DNA of 64,000 bases from DASXSB01 sp036506275 (GCA_036506275.1 DASXSB010000111.1:1-64000); one strand, 5' to 3'. Shown: positions 1-9,135, numbered from the stretch's first letter. The notes: generated by a model from the letters alone, not told the origin. A program made the numbers and translations.

Positions 1-360
1 CCGGTGGTTCTCATCGCGGGCGACGGCGCGCTCGGGCTCAACGGCATGGAGCTCGAGACCGCCGTGCGGTTCGGGCTCCCGTTCGTGTGCGTCGTGGGCA
101 ACGACGGCGGCTGGGGACAGATCCGCAACCCGCAGCTCTCGTTCTGGGGCGCGGAACGGGCGGTGGGGACCTCGCTTCCGACGACGCGTTACGATCTCAT
201 GGTGGAAGCGCTCGGCGGTCGCGGCGTGCTCGTGCGGGAGCCGCGGGAGCTCGCCGCCGCGCTCGCGCGTGCGCTCGCGTCGGACGAGGTCTGGTGCGTG
301 AACGCGATCCTCGACCCCGCCGCGTATCGGAAGACGGGCCAGGTCTCGATGGCGATCTGA
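1..360 (+). CDS. Thiamine-diphosphate-dependent enzyme, C-terminal fragment
   Basis: The gene enters from the left edge, so only about 119 C-terminal residues are present. They contain the TPP/Mg-binding signature of the acetolactate synthase / oxalyl-CoA decarboxylase / benzoylformate decarboxylase superfamily: GDG at residues 7-9 of the fragment and GNDGGWGQ about 25 residues later, where Asp and Asn coordinate the metal. The ending (helix, then AYRKTGQVSM) resembles acetolactate-synthase-like proteins of unassigned substrate. Substrate cannot be told from this domain alone. A glycosyltransferase follows after 12 bases. Confidence 0.85.
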   Translation, partial: PVVLIAGDGALGLNGMELETAVRFGLPFVCVVGNDGGWGQIRNPQLSFWGAERAVGTSLPTTRYDLMVEALGGRGVLVREPRELAAALARALASDEVWCVNAILDPAAYRKTGQVSMAI

Positions 361-372
361 GCCGGCGCCCGC

Positions 373-1419
373 GTGACCATCACCATTCTCTGTCCGCATC
401 TCCGCATCGCCGGCGGCGTGCGCGCCATCCTCACCTACGCCGATCGCCTCGCCGGCCGCGGCCACGCCGTGACGCTGCTCGTTCCCGCCCACGGCCGTGC
501 GCGCGCGCGCTGGCGCAACGCGCGCGCCACCGCCGTGTCGTGGCAACCGCGCCTGCGCGCGGCGATCCGCTGGGTGCCGGAATGGAACGCGAACACGCTT
601 CCGCCCGGCGACGTCGTCGTGGCTACGGCGTGGCAATCGGCGGCGACGGTGGCCTCAGCGCCGCCGGCCGCGGGCGCCGCGCGCTTCTACCTCGTGCAGC
701 ACTACGAGAGCCTCTACCACGGCGCGCCGGCCGCGGTGGATGCGACCTACCGCTTGCCGCTGCACCAGGTCGTGATCTCGACGTGGCTGCGCGACGTGAT
801 GCGCGAGCGCTTCCACCGCGAGGCGGAGGTGCTGGTGACGCCGGTGGACGGCGAGCTGTTTCGCCGGGTGCCGGTGGCGGTGACGACGTCGCGCCCGCGC
901 GTGCTCATGCTCCATCACGAGTACGCGTGGAAGGGCGTCGCGGAGGGCCTGGAGGCGGTCGCGCGCGCCAAGCGCGCGGTGCCGGCGCTCCATCTCGTCG
1001 GCTTCGGTGTGAAGGCGCCGCCGCCGACGGCCGGCTACGACGAGTTCCATGCGGACCCGCCCCAGGAGCAACTCGCGGCGCTCTACAGCGGCGCGGACAT
1101 CTATCTGTGCCCGTCGTGGGACGAAGGGCTCGGAATGCCGCCCATGGAGGCGATGGCGTGCGGCGCCGCGCTCGTGACGTACGACAACGGCGGCTGTCGC
1201 GACTACGCGCGCGACGGAGAGACGGCGCTGGTGGCGCGACGGCGCGACGTTGCCGATCTCGCCGCGAAGCTGACGCGCGTCGCCACCGATGCCGCGTTGC
1301 GCGCGCGTCTCGCCGCTGCCGGCGAGCGCTGGGTCAGGACGTCCTTCGACTGGGATCGATCGGTGGAACGGCTCGAAGCGCTCTTCGCGTCGGCGCTCCC
1401 GGCTGCGTCCCGAGCTTGA
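373..1419 (+). CDS. GT4-type glycosyltransferase
   Basis: A 348-residue GT-B fold glycosyltransferase starting at GTG. The N-terminal half has the Rossmann strand with a GGV loop (ITILCPHLRIAGGVRAI) typical of GT4 acceptor domains. The C-terminal half has the nucleotide-sugar site: a CPSWDEGLGMPPMEAMACG stretch near residues 248-266, equivalent to the E-x7-E motif of retaining GT4 enzymes. No signal peptide or membrane segment is visible, so it is probably cytoplasmic. Sugar donor and acceptor are unknown. The last 86 bases overlap a possible convergent small gene on the minus strand. Confidence 0.85.
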   Translation: MTITILCPHLRIAGGVRAILTYADRLAGRGHAVTLLVPAHGRARARWRNARATAVSWQPRLRAAIRWVPEWNANTLPPGDVVVATAWQSAATVASAPPAAGAARFYLVQHYESLYHGAPAAVDATYRLPLHQVVISTWLRDVMRERFHREAEVLVTPVDGELFRRVPVAVTTSRPRVLMLHHEYAWKGVAEGLEAVARAKRAVPALHLVGFGVKAPPPTAGYDEFHADPPQEQLAALYSGADIYLCPSWDEGLGMPPMEAMACGAALVTYDNGGCRDYARDGETALVARRRDVADLAAKLTRVATDAALRARLAAAGERWVRTSFDWDRSVERLEALFASALPAASRA

Positions 1420-1600
1420 CGGGCAGGCTTTCGAGCTCCTGCTCGACCTCGGCAAGACGCCGGCTCAGACGTTCGCGTTCGTCCCGCAGCGCTTTCGCGA
1501 ACGCCACCACGACCTCGAGCAGCACGCGCTCGCGCTCCTCGACGCTGGGAAGCGGCTCGGCCTCCACCATTTCGGTGGCCCGCAACTCTACGCTACTCAT
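1334..1600 (-). CDS. Hypothetical small coiled-coil protein
   Basis: Possible 88-residue protein read leftwards from ATG at 1600. The middle is strongly charged and heptad-like (EERERVLLEVVVAFAKAL and the following Arg/Glu-rich helix), suggesting a coiled coil. The C-terminal third is low-complexity and overlaps the end of the glycosyltransferase gene, which counts against the full length. The main support for expression is a sigma-54-like site at 1618-1633 on the same strand, placing the transcript start about 7 bases before the ATG. No family is recognised; it could still be a chance frame. Confidence 0.4.
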   Translation of the reverse strand: MSSVELRATEMVEAEPLPSVEERERVLLEVVVAFAKALRDERERLSRRLAEVEQELESLPVKLGTQPGAPTRRALRAVPPIDPSRRTS

Positions 1601-1617
1601 GTTGGAGCGCTTGCATG

Positions 1618-1633
1618 AGCAAGATGGGTGCCG
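1618..1633 (-). promoter_or_regulatory. Candidate sigma-54 (-24/-12) promoter
   Basis: Read on the minus strand the site is CGGCACCCATCTTGCT. It keeps the GG and GC doublets with the obligatory 10-base gap, and keeps GGCAC and TTGC. It differs from the consensus at the first T and at the purine after GGCAC. The predicted start near 1607 lies just before the ATG at 1600 of the small coiled-coil gene. Confidence 0.4.
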
Positions 1634-1821
1634 AACCGCGACGCATTCCCGTACGCGGATTTCCATGACACGCCGGCGCTTCCGCCGTGCGCCGGCTGAC
1701 ATTGTCGACGACGGGGTGTCGAAGTTCATTACAGCTGCTCGTCAGGCGGCTATAGGTGGCCAGATCGGCATCGGACGGTGGCGCGCTTGACGGACGTCGG
1801 CCCATCCGGGAGATTTGAGCC
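1634..1821. other. Intergenic region before the mutase operon
   Basis: Together with 1420-1600 this makes a 400-base stretch without a confident gene. I see no convincing -35/-10 pair for the plus-strand operon. A TATAGG at 1751-1756 is the best -10-like hexamer but has no good -35. A GGGAG at about 1808 serves as ribosome binding site for the GTG at 1822. Confidence 0.4.
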
Positions 1822-2241
1822 GTGACAGCGGCGCCACCGATCCGCGTCCTCATCGCCAAGGTCGGCCTCGACGGCCACGACCGTGGCGCCAAGATCGTGG
1901 CGCGTTGTCTGCGTGACGCCGGAATGGACGTCGTCTACACGGGTTTGCATCGGACGCCGGAAGAGGTGGTGGCGGCCGCCGTCCAGGAGGACGTGGACGT
2001 CCTCGGCGTGAGCCTGCTCTCGGGCGCGCACCTGACGTTGATCCCGCGCATCGCCGAGCTGCTCCGACAGGCGGGTGCCGCCGACGTGCCGCTCGTGGTA
2101 GGAGGCGTCATCCCGGACGAGGACATCCCGGAGCTGCTTCGCTCCGGCGCCCGTGACGTGCTGCTACAAGACACGCCTCCCGACACCATCGTGGCGCGTA
2201 TCCGCGCCATCGCCGCCGCCGCCGGCACGCAATCCGGATGA
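1822..2241 (+). CDS. hcmB: Cobalamin-binding small subunit of acyl-CoA mutase
   Basis: A 139-residue B12-binding domain of the methylmalonyl-CoA mutase small-subunit type. The DGHDRG motif at residues 17-22 carries His19, the lower axial ligand of cobalt in this family, followed by the GVSLLSG and GG-V-I-P elements that hold the nucleotide tail. It is a stand-alone domain, as in two-subunit mutases (isobutyryl-CoA, 2-hydroxyisobutyryl-CoA and archaeal methylmalonyl-CoA mutases), and pairs with the large subunit at 4695-6377. GTG start; its stop overlaps the next ATG (ATGA). The symbol is by analogy with the whole operon; mcmA2-like small subunit is the conservative name. Confidence 0.85.
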   Translation: MTAAPPIRVLIAKVGLDGHDRGAKIVARCLRDAGMDVVYTGLHRTPEEVVAAAVQEDVDVLGVSLLSGAHLTLIPRIAELLRQAGAADVPLVVGGVIPDEDIPELLRSGARDVLLQDTPPDTIVARIRAIAAAAGTQSG

Positions 2242-3707
2242 CGGACACCGCGGCCAGCATCACCGCCGCCGACATCATCGACGCCGTCGGTGCGCGTGGC
2301 GTCGATCTCTCGGTGTGGCCGCCGCGATACGACCCGACGTACCGGCCTTCCGCGGACGCCGAGCACTGGTTGCCCGAGCTCGAGTGCGCGCCGCCGCCGG
2401 CGCGCGACGCGATCATCCTCTCGAAGCTCCGGCATCAACTTCGCTGGGCCTGGGAGCACAGCGCCTTCTATCGGCGCAAGTGGTCGGAGGCTGGCGTCTC
2501 TCCGGACACGCTGAAGAGCCTCGACGACCTCGCGCGGTTTCCGGTCATCCAGAAAGCCGAGCTGCGGGCGGCGCAGGCGGCGGCGCCACCGTTCGGCGAT
2601 TATCTCTGCATCGCGCCCGGCGACGTCGCCCGCATCCACGGCACCAGCGGCACCACCGGTCGCCCCACCGTGTTCGGGATCGGGGCCGATGACTGGGACC
2701 GGATCGGTCAGGCGCACGCGCGCATCATGTGGGCGTGCGGGCTCCGGCCGCACGACCGCATCCTCGTCTGCTCCTTCTTCAGCCTGTATTTGGGATCGTG
2801 GGGGACGTTGAAGGGCGGCGAGCGCCTCGGCGCCGCCATGTTCCCGTTCGGGGCGGGCGTGAGTGGGCAAACGCTGATGGCCGTGCAGTGGGCTCGCGAG
2901 CTGACGCCCACCGCGTTCTACAGCACGCCGTCCTATGCGCTGCACTTCGCGGAGACGGCGCGCCGCGAGTCCATCGATCCCCGCCGCTTCGGCCTGCGCA
3001 CGCTCTTTTTCTCGGGCGAGCCCGGCGCCGGCATTCCCGCCACCAAGCGGCTCATCGAGGACACGTTCGGCGGTGTCTGCATCGACATGGGGAGCATGGC
3101 GGAGATGTCGCCGTGGATGACGAACGCCGAGTGCCGGCATCGCACCGGCATGCACCTGTGGCAGGACGTGGTCTACACGGAGGTGTGCGATCCCATCTCG
3201 TTCACGCGCGTACCGTACGGGGCGGAGGGGACGCCCGTCTACACGCACCTCGAGCGCACGTCGCAACCGATGATCCGGCTCGTCTCCGGCGACCTCGCGC
3301 GCTGGACGGACGAGCCCTGCCCATGTCGCCGCACGTATCCGCGCCTGCCCGAGGGCCTCTACGGCCGCATCGACGACATGTTCACCGTCCGCGGCGAAAA
3401 CGTGTACCCGAGCGCCATCGAGGACGTTCTGCGCGCGATCGACGGCTTCGGCGGCGAGTTCCAGGTCATCGTCTCCCGGCGCGACACGATGGACGAGCTG
3501 CTCGTGCGCGCCGAGTGCGCGGCCAGCCATGGCGCCGCCGACGAGCGCGCCCGCCTCGGCGCCACCATGCGCGAACGTCTGCGCGCGCGGCTCGGCGTCC
3601 ACCCCGTGGTGGAGCTCGTGGACGCCGGCACGCTGCCGCGCACCGAGTTCAAGGCCCGCCGCGTGATCGACGATCGCGATCTGTACCGGAAGACGATGGC
3701 GCGATGA
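2238..3707 (+). CDS. AMP-forming acyl-CoA ligase, PaaK-like
   Basis: A 489-residue member of the phenylacetate-CoA ligase branch of adenylate-forming enzymes. The ATP loop [10 protein letters not shown] is at residues 134-143. Later come the family's second-domain motif [18 protein letters not shown] and a C-terminal lysine in a TEFKARRV segment. It would turn a carboxylic acid, ATP and CoA into the acyl-CoA. It is translationally coupled to the mutase small subunit upstream and to the MeaB-type chaperone downstream, so the likely substrate is the acid whose CoA ester the mutase rearranges; in known 2-hydroxyisobutyrate operons this place is held by a 2-hydroxyisobutyrate-CoA ligase. Substrate is inference. 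Confidence 0.85.
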   Translation: MTDTAASITAADIIDAVGARGVDLSVWPPRYDPTYRPSADAEHWLPELECAPPPARDAIILSKLRHQLRWAWEHSAFYRRKWSEAGVSPDTLKSLDDLARFPVIQKAELRAAQAAAPPFGDYLCIAPGDVARIHGTSGTTGRPTVFGIGADDWDRIGQAHARIMWACGLRPHDRILVCSFFSLYLGSWGTLKGGERLGAAMFPFGAGVSGQTLMAVQWARELTPTAFYSTPSYALHFAETARRESIDPRRFGLRTLFFSGEPGAGIPATKRLIEDTFGGVCIDMGSMAEMSPWMTNAECRHRTGMHLWQDVVYTEVCDPISFTRVPYGAEGTPVYTHLERTSQPMIRLVSGDLARWTDEPCPCRRTYPRLPEGLYGRIDDMFTVRGENVYPSAIEDVLRAIDGFGGEFQVIVSRRDTMDELLVRAECAASHGAADERARLGATMRERLRARLGVHPVVELVDAGTLPRTEFKARRVIDDRDLYRKTMAR

Positions 3708-4702
3708 CGGACCTTTCCCGCGCGACCCGCGGTGACCGCCACCCCGAGGCCCTGGCCGCCGCCCTCATGGACGGCTCGCCGACCGCGCTCGCGCGAGCGC
3801 TCACGTGGGTCGAGACGGGTGGCGCGCGCGCGGAGGCGCTGCTGGCGCTGACGTACGCGCGGGGCGGCCGCGCGCATGTCGTGGGCGTGACGGGCGCGCC
3901 CGGCAGCGGCAAGAGCACGCTCACGCGGGCGCTGGTGAGGGTGGCGCGCCAGCGCGGGCGGACGGTCGGCGTGCTCGCCGTGGATCCTTCGTCGCCGTTC
4001 ACCGGGGGCGCCATCCTCGGCGATCGCATTCGTATGAACGATCTCTCGCTCGATCCGGGCGTGTTCATCCGCAGCATGGCCACGCGGGGGGCGCTCGGCG
4101 GCCTCTCTCGAGCGGCGGCGGACGCGGTGGACCTCATGGACGCCGCCGGCCGCGACGTCGTCTTCGTGGAGACGGTGGGCGTGGGGCAGGACGAGGTCGA
4201 GATCATGCGGGTGGCGCAGACCGTGATCGTGGTGAGCGTGCCCGGCCTCGGTGACGACGTGCAGGCGCTCAAGGCGGGCATCCTCGAGGTGGCGGACATC
4301 CACGTCGTGAACAAGGCGGACCGGGAGGGCGCCGACCGCACCATCGCCGAGCTGCGCGCGATGCTGACGCTGGTCCCCGGTCCGCCCGGAGTGCCGGTGC
4401 CGCCCGTGCTCCGCGTCTCTGCCACGCGCGAGGAAGGCATCGAGCCCGTGGCGGATGCGGTGGACGCGCACATGGCCGGCCTTGCCGGCAGCGGACAGCT
4501 CGAGGTACGGCGACGACGGGCGGCGGAGGCGCGCGTGCTCGCGATCGCAGGCGGCCTCGTGGCGGCCGCGCTCAACGATCCCGCGCGCGGGCACGACGGC
4601 ACGCTGGTGGAGCAGGTGGCGAGGCGGACGATGGCGCCCCACGCGGCGGCGCGCGCGCTGCTGGCGGGGGCGAGAGAGCGGGAGAGAACCGGCCATGTCT
4701 GA
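3704..4702 (+). CDS. MeaB/ArgK-family GTPase, mutase chaperone
   Basis: A 332-residue G3E GTPase. Walker A is GAPGSGKST (residues 64-72), followed by the family's AVDPSSPFTGGAILGDRIRM stretch, a switch region ETVGVGQDE and the NKAD guanine-specificity motif. Family members load and protect adenosylcobalamin in acyl-CoA mutases. ATG 3704 overlaps the ligase stop (ATGA), and the stop overlaps the mutase start by 8 bases, so all four proteins should be made together. In 2-hydroxyisobutyryl-CoA mutase operons the equivalent gene is called meaH. Confidence 0.9.
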   Translation: MTDLSRATRGDRHPEALAAALMDGSPTALARALTWVETGGARAEALLALTYARGGRAHVVGVTGAPGSGKSTLTRALVRVARQRGRTVGVLAVDPSSPFTGGAILGDRIRMNDLSLDPGVFIRSMATRGALGGLSRAAADAVDLMDAAGRDVVFVETVGVGQDEVEIMRVAQTVIVVSVPGLGDDVQALKAGILEVADIHVVNKADREGADRTIAELRAMLTLVPGPPGVPVPPVLRVSATREEGIEPVADAVDAHMAGLAGSGQLEVRRRRAAEARVLAIAGGLVAAALNDPARGHDGTLVEQVARRTMAPHAAARALLAGARERERTGHV

Positions 4703-6377
4703 CGAGGACGCGATCGAGCGGGTGGCGGCGCAGCGTCGCGAGTGGGAAGCGGAAGAGCTGCGGCGGTTCGTGGAGCGCCAGCCGGAAGCGCGCGCGGAGA
4801 CGCGCACGCTGTCGGGCTTGCCCACCAAGCGTGTCTACACGCCGGAAGATGTCGCCGCCACGCCCTTCGAGGACATCGGCCTCCCGGGGCGGTATCCGTT
4901 CACGCGCGGGCCCTATCCGACGATGTATCGCGGGCGGCTCTGGACCATGCGGCAGATCGCCGGCTTCGGGACGGGCAGCGACACCAATCGCCGCTTCCGT
5001 TACCTGATCGAGCAGGGGCAGACGGGACTCTCCGTCGACTTCGACATGCCGACGCTGATGGGCTACGACTCCGACGATCCCCGCGCCCTCGGCGAGGTTG
5101 GACGCGAAGGCGTGGCCGTGGACACGCTCGCCGACATGGAAGCGCTGTTCGACGGCATCGACCTCGAGCGCATCTCGGTGTCGATGACGATCAATCCGAC
5201 GGCGTGGATCCTCCTCGCCATGTACGTCGCCCTCGCGGAGGCCCGCGGCTATGACCTGAACCGGTTGTCGGGCACGGTGCAGGCCGACATCCTCAAGGAG
5301 TACATCGCGCAGAAGGAGTGGATCTTTCCGATCCGCCCCTCGCTCCGGCTCAACCGGGACATGATCGTGTTCGGCGCGGAGCGGATGGCGCGCTACAACC
5401 CGATCAACATCAGCGGCTATCACATCTCGGAGGCGGGCGCGACGTCGGTGCAGGAGGTCGCCTTCACGCTCGCCAACGGCATCGCGTACGTGGAAGAGGT
5501 CGCGCGGACGGGCCTCCCCGTCGACCGCTTCGCACCCCGGCTTGCCTTCTATTTCGTGGCCCAGGCCGACTTCTTCGAGGAGGTGGCGAAATTCCGCGCC
5601 GCCCGTCGCGTGTGGGCGAAGATCATGAAGGAGCGCTTCGGCGCCACCCGGGCGGAATCGATGCGGCTCCGCTTCCACTGCCAGACGGCGGCGGCCACGC
5701 TCACGAAGGCGCAGCCGCTCAACAACATCGTGCGCACCGCCTTCCAGGCGCTGTCGGCGGTGCTCGGCGGCGCCCAGTCGCTCCACACGAACGGCCTCGA
5801 CGAGGCCTACGCGATCCCGTCCGAGCTGGCCATGAAGGTCGCGTTGCGCACGCAGCAGATCATCGCCGATGAGACGAACGTGCCCAACGTGATCGACCCC
5901 CTCGGGGGCTCCTACTACGTGGAAGCGCTCACGAACGAGTTCGAGGCCGCGGTGGGGGCGATCATCGCCAAGGTGGACGCGCTCGGCGGCAGCGTGAAGG
6001 CGATCGAGGCCGGCTACTTCCAGCGCGAGATCGCGGACTCCGCGTACGAGACGGCGCGCCGCCGCGCGTCCGGAGAGCAGCCGCTGATCGGCGTGAACAA
6101 GCACGTGGAGCCGCCGGAGCCGCCCGGCGTGGAGATCCACCGCGTGGGGGCGGACGTGGAGCCGCGCCAGATCGCCCGCCTCCAGGCGGCGCGGCAGAAG
6201 CGCGACGGCGCGTGCGTGACGACGCTCCTCGCGCGCCTCGAGCAGGAAGCCCGCGATCCCGCCGTGAACTTGATGCCGGTGACCATCGACCTCGTGAAGG
6301 CCGGCGCCTCGCTCGGCGAGATCGTTGCCCGCCTGCGCTCGGTGTGGGGTTCGTACGTGGAGACGCCGGTCTTCTGA
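4695..6377 (+). CDS. hcmA: Acyl-CoA mutase large subunit, 2-hydroxyisobutyryl-CoA mutase-like
   Basis: A 560-residue TIM-barrel large subunit of the B12-dependent acyl-CoA mutases, lacking the cobalamin domain, which is separate at 1822. CoA-channel motifs ([17 protein letters not shown]) are clear. At the position that is Tyr in methylmalonyl-CoA mutase and Phe in isobutyryl-CoA mutase this protein has Ile88 ([12 protein letters not shown]). Where methylmalonyl-CoA mutases read VAFD it reads VDFD (Asp115). As I recall the family, Ile90 and Asp117 are the marks of 2-hydroxyisobutyryl-CoA mutase, and both match here with the same offset of two. Expected reaction: 2-hydroxyisobutyryl-CoA to 3-hydroxybutyryl-CoA. 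The specificity assignment is inference; mutase identity is secure. Confidence 0.85.
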   Translation: MSDEDAIERVAAQRREWEAEELRRFVERQPEARAETRTLSGLPTKRVYTPEDVAATPFEDIGLPGRYPFTRGPYPTMYRGRLWTMRQIAGFGTGSDTNRRFRYLIEQGQTGLSVDFDMPTLMGYDSDDPRALGEVGREGVAVDTLADMEALFDGIDLERISVSMTINPTAWILLAMYVALAEARGYDLNRLSGTVQADILKEYIAQKEWIFPIRPSLRLNRDMIVFGAERMARYNPINISGYHISEAGATSVQEVAFTLANGIAYVEEVARTGLPVDRFAPRLAFYFVAQADFFEEVAKFRAARRVWAKIMKERFGATRAESMRLRFHCQTAAATLTKAQPLNNIVRTAFQALSAVLGGAQSLHTNGLDEAYAIPSELAMKVALRTQQIIADETNVPNVIDPLGGSYYVEALTNEFEAAVGAIIAKVDALGGSVKAIEAGYFQREIADSAYETARRRASGEQPLIGVNKHVEPPEPPGVEIHRVGADVEPRQIARLQAARQKRDGACVTTLLARLEQEARDPAVNLMPVTIDLVKAGASLGEIVARLRSVWGSYVETPVF

Positions 6378-6421
6378 CGGACGGGGAGGCGCGACGGCGC
6401 GCGTCCGTGCGCGGCCGGCGG

Positions 6422-6450
6422 CACCGGGCGCGGACGCCGACGTCCCGGTG
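6422..6450. other. Inverted repeat downstream of the mutase
   Basis: CACCGGG at 6422-6428 pairs with CCCGGTG at 6444-6450 around a 15-base GC-rich loop. It lies between the mutase stop and the next promoter. No T-run follows, so it would act at most as a weak or Rho-assisted terminator or as a transcript end stabiliser. Confidence 0.3.
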
Positions 6451-6478
6451 GCGCCCGCAGGCGTCGTGGCGGGCGTCA

Positions 6479-6494
6479 TGTAAGATTACCGACC
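6479..6494 (+). promoter_or_regulatory. -10 element immediately before the start codon
   Basis: TAAGAT at 6481-6486, preceded by TG, ends only eight bases before the ATG at 6495. Transcription starting the usual 6-8 bases downstream would give a leaderless or nearly leaderless mRNA. No good -35 hexamer is visible and there is no Shine-Dalgarno sequence before this ATG. Confidence 0.4.
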
Positions 6495-6878
6495 ATGCCC
6501 ATCTACGAGTACGAGTGCGGTGACTGTCGACGGCGCGTGAGCCTCCTCGTGCTCCGCCCCTCGGCGGCGGCGCCGCCCACCTGTCCCCGTTGCGGTTCCA
6601 CCGAGCTCCAGCGCCTGATGTCCCGCTTCGCCACCGTGAAGTCCGAAGAGGCACGGATGGAGGCGCTCGCGGGCGGCGGCGATCTCGGGGACATGGACGA
6701 GAACGATCCCGCCAGCGTCGCGCGCTTCATGAAGAAGATGGGCAAGGAATTCGGCGAGGACCTCGGCGGCGATTTCGAATCCGCCATGGACGAGGCGATG
6801 GCGGAGGGCGAAGCGGGCGACGGCGAAGACTCAGATCAGCCGGCCGCCGACGCCGGCTCGTCCGACTCCGACCTGTGA
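6495..6878 (+). CDS. FmdB-family zinc ribbon protein
   Basis: A 127-residue protein that starts with the FmdB/CxxC_CXXC_SSSS signature MPIYEYECGDC, with a second pair CPRCG at about residues 30-34. The four cysteines form a zinc ribbon. The tail is very acidic, ending in an Asp/Glu/Ser-rich low-complexity stretch, longer than the usual 70-110 residues of the family. The role of FmdB-type proteins is poorly defined (first noted beside formamidase as putative regulators). The stop overlaps the GTG of the next gene. Confidence 0.85.
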   Translation: MPIYEYECGDCRRRVSLLVLRPSAAAPPTCPRCGSTELQRLMSRFATVKSEEARMEALAGGGDLGDMDENDPASVARFMKKMGKEFGEDLGGDFESAMDEAMAEGEAGDGEDSDQPAADAGSSDSDL

Positions 6879-7876
6879 AGGTCCACTTCGCGGATCGCCT
6901 CGACGCGGTCCCACCCGAAGCGTGGACCGCGCTCCACGCGAGCGCGCGCGTGCGCGCGCCGTTCCTGTCGTGGACGTGGCAGGTGGAGTGGGTGCGGGCG
7001 TTCGCGGAGGGGCGGCGGCTCGACGTGCGCCGTGTCGAGGACGAGCACGGTGAGCTCACCGCCGTGCTTCCGCTCTACGAAGCGCGCCCGGGCGTGCTGC
7101 AGCTCATCGGCGGCACGGACGTGTCCGACTATCTCGATCTGCTCGCGCGCGCGGGCCGCGAGGAAGCGGCGTGGGCGGCGCTCCTGGACGCCCGCCCCCC
7201 CCACGACGGCGTGTGGGATTTCCACGCCGTCCCCCAGGAGTCGCCGACGGTCGGCGTGCTGCCCGCACTCGCGACGCGATCCGGCCTCACCGCCGCGGTG
7301 GCGGTGGAAGACCGCTGTCCCGTGCTCGCTCTGCCCGCGTCGTGGGAGGCGTACCGGGCGTCCCTTCCCGGCAAGCACCGCCACGAGCTCGCGCGCAAGA
7401 TGCGGCGGTTGGAGCGCGAAGCCCCGGGCGCGCGCGCGGTGAGCTGTCGTCGGCCCGACGAGATCGCGGCCCGGCTCGGCGACTTTCTCGCGCTCCATCG
7501 CGCCTCCCGGGTCGGGAAGGCGCGCTTCATGGACGAGCGCATGGAGACCTTCTTCCGCCGCGCCACCGCCGCCCTCGCCACCGAGGGCGCGGTCGGACTC
7601 TGGTTCCTCGACACCGCCACCGGCCCCGCCGCCGCCTTCATCACCCTCGAATGGGACGAGACCGTAGGCCTCTACAATTCGGGCTTCGACCCCGCCCGCG
7701 CCGCCCTCTCCCCCGGCCTCGTCCTGCTGGCGCGCCTGATCGAGGACGCCATCGCGCGCGGCAAGCGGCGCTTCGACTTCCTGCGGGGGGAGGAGCGGTA
7801 CAAGTACGAGTTCGGCCCCACGCCGGAGGCCGTCTGCACCGTCACCGTCGCCGCCGGCATCCCAAGGACCGGATGA
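6875..7876 (+). CDS. GNAT-fold acetyltransferase, CelD/BioF2-like
   Basis: A 333-residue protein of the CelD/BioF2-like GNAT group. The C-terminal half carries the recognisable pattern: a helix with HRASRVGKARFMD, a strand that allows import of a small molecule (GPAAAFITLEWD), then YNSGFDPA and a final FLRGEERYKYEFG segment. Relatives occur in polysaccharide and exopolysaccharide clusters, which fits the glycosyltransferase directly downstream. Start is GTG at 6875, overlapping the FmdB-like stop (GTGA). Acyl donor and acceptor are unknown. Confidence 0.75.
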   Translation: MKVHFADRLDAVPPEAWTALHASARVRAPFLSWTWQVEWVRAFAEGRRLDVRRVEDEHGELTAVLPLYEARPGVLQLIGGTDVSDYLDLLARAGREEAAWAALLDARPPHDGVWDFHAVPQESPTVGVLPALATRSGLTAAVAVEDRCPVLALPASWEAYRASLPGKHRHELARKMRRLEREAPGARAVSCRRPDEIAARLGDFLALHRASRVGKARFMDERMETFFRRATAALATEGAVGLWFLDTATGPAAAFITLEWDETVGLYNSGFDPARAALSPGLVLLARLIEDAIARGKRRFDFLRGEERYKYEFGPTPEAVCTVTVAAGIPRTG

Positions 7877-9135
7877 GCCTGCGCGTCGCCATGCTCAGCG
7901 TCCACACCTGCCCCCTCGCCGCCCTCGGCGGCAAGGAGACGGGCGGCATGAACGTATACGTCCGCGAGCTGTCGCGCGAGCTCGGACGCATGGGCGTTGA
8001 GGTAGACGTGTTCACCCGCTCGCAGAACCCGGCCATCCCGCGCGTGGTTCAGCTCGGCGAGCGGGCGCGGGTGATTCACGTGGCGGCGGGGGCGGAGGCT
8101 CCCATGCCCCGCGAGTCGGTGTTCTCTCACCTGGACGAGTTCGTCGAGGGCGTCGACGCCTGGCGCATCGCCCACAGCGCGGACTACGACCTCGTGCACG
8201 CGCACTACTGGCTGTCCGGCGTCGTCGGGCAACGCCTCCGCGAGCGGTGGGACGTGCCGGTGATGCAGATGTTCCACACCCTCGGTCGGCTGAAGAACAG
8301 CGTGGCGCGCACCGCGTCCGAGCTCGAGCCCCCGCTTCGCATCGCCGCCGAGGGACGGCTGGTCGCCCACGTCGACCGCATCGTGGCCGCCAACGCGGTG
8401 GAGCGTCGCCACCTCGTGCAGCATTACGGCGCCGATCCCGCGCGCGTGGCGGTGATCCCGTGCGGGGTGGACACGCGGCTGTTCGCGCCCGGCGAGGCGC
8501 ACGTCGCGCGCGCCGGGCTCGGCCTCCCCGCGGGGCCGCTGCTGCTCTACGTGGGCCGGCTCGCTCCCATCAAGGGGCTGGAGACGCTGGTGGAAGCGGT
8601 GGCGCGGCTCCACGGCAAGGGCGTGCCGGCGCACCTGCGCGTCGTCGGCGGCGACGCCGATGAGCCGCCGGACGGGCACGAAGCGAGTCTGCGCCAGCGC
8701 GTGCGCGCGCTCGACCTCGACGACGCCGTGCGCTTCCTCGGCCCCCAATCGCAGGACCTGCTCCAGCGCTATTACGTCGCCGCCGACGTCACGGTGCTGC
8801 CGTCGCACTACGAATCGTTCGGGATGGTGGCCCTGGAGGCGATGGCGTGCGGGAGTCCGGTCGTGGCATCGCGCGTGGGCGGGCTTCCCACCACCGTGCG
8901 CGACGGCGTCACCGGCTTTCTCGTCGGCGAGGGCGACGTCGTCGATCTCGCCGATCGCCTCGGCGAGCTGCTGGAGGACGCAGATCTCCGGGCGCGACTG
9001 GGCGCGGAAGGAGTGCGGTGGGCGGCCGGCCATCGCTGGCCGTGCGTCGCCGAAGCCATCTGTCGCGAGTACGCCGCGCTCCAGCCGCTCGCCCACGAGC
9101 ACCTCGCCTCCCTGCGCTGCCACGACGAGCGGTGA
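7873..9135 (+). CDS. GT4 glycosyltransferase, MshA/sucrose-phosphate-synthase-like
   Basis: A 420-residue retaining glycosyltransferase. The N-terminal domain has GGKETGGMNVYV, the glycine-rich acceptor loop shared by MshA and sucrose synthases, and HAHYWLSG. The C-terminal domain has YVGRLAPIKGLETLVEA and the E-x7-E type donor motif SHYESFGMVALEAMACGSP. ATG 7873 overlaps the acetyltransferase stop (ATGA). The MshA resemblance does not prove mycothiol synthesis, because no other msh gene is nearby; sucrose, glucosylglycerate or a cell-surface glycan remain possible. Confidence 0.85.
   Translation: MSLRVAMLSVHTCPLAALGGKETGGMNVYVRELSRELGRMGVEVDVFTRSQNPAIPRVVQLGERARVIHVAAGAEAPMPRESVFSHLDEFVEGVDAWRIAHSADYDLVHAHYWLSGVVGQRLRERWDVPVMQMFHTLGRLKNSVARTASELEPPLRIAAEGRLVAHVDRIVAANAVERRHLVQHYGADPARVAVIPCGVDTRLFAPGEAHVARAGLGLPAGPLLLYVGRLAPIKGLETLVEAVARLHGKGVPAHLRVVGGDADEPPDGHEASLRQRVRALDLDDAVRFLGPQSQDLLQRYYVAADVTVLPSHYESFGMVALEAMACGSPVVASRVGGLPTTVRDGVTGFLVGEGDVVDLADRLGELLEDADLRARLGAEGVRWAAGHRWPCVAEAICREYAALQPLAHEHLASLRCHDER

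Noticed and set aside
4695..6377. Plain methylmalonyl-CoA mutase annotation
   Set aside because: The Tyr and VAFD signatures of that enzyme are replaced by Ile88 and VDFD, and the operon includes an acyl-CoA ligase, which methylmalonyl-CoA metabolism does not need.
7873..9135. MshA, mycothiol glycosyltransferase
   Set aside because: The GT4 motifs are shared with sucrose-type synthases, and no mshB, mshC or mshD neighbour is present, so the specific name is not supported.
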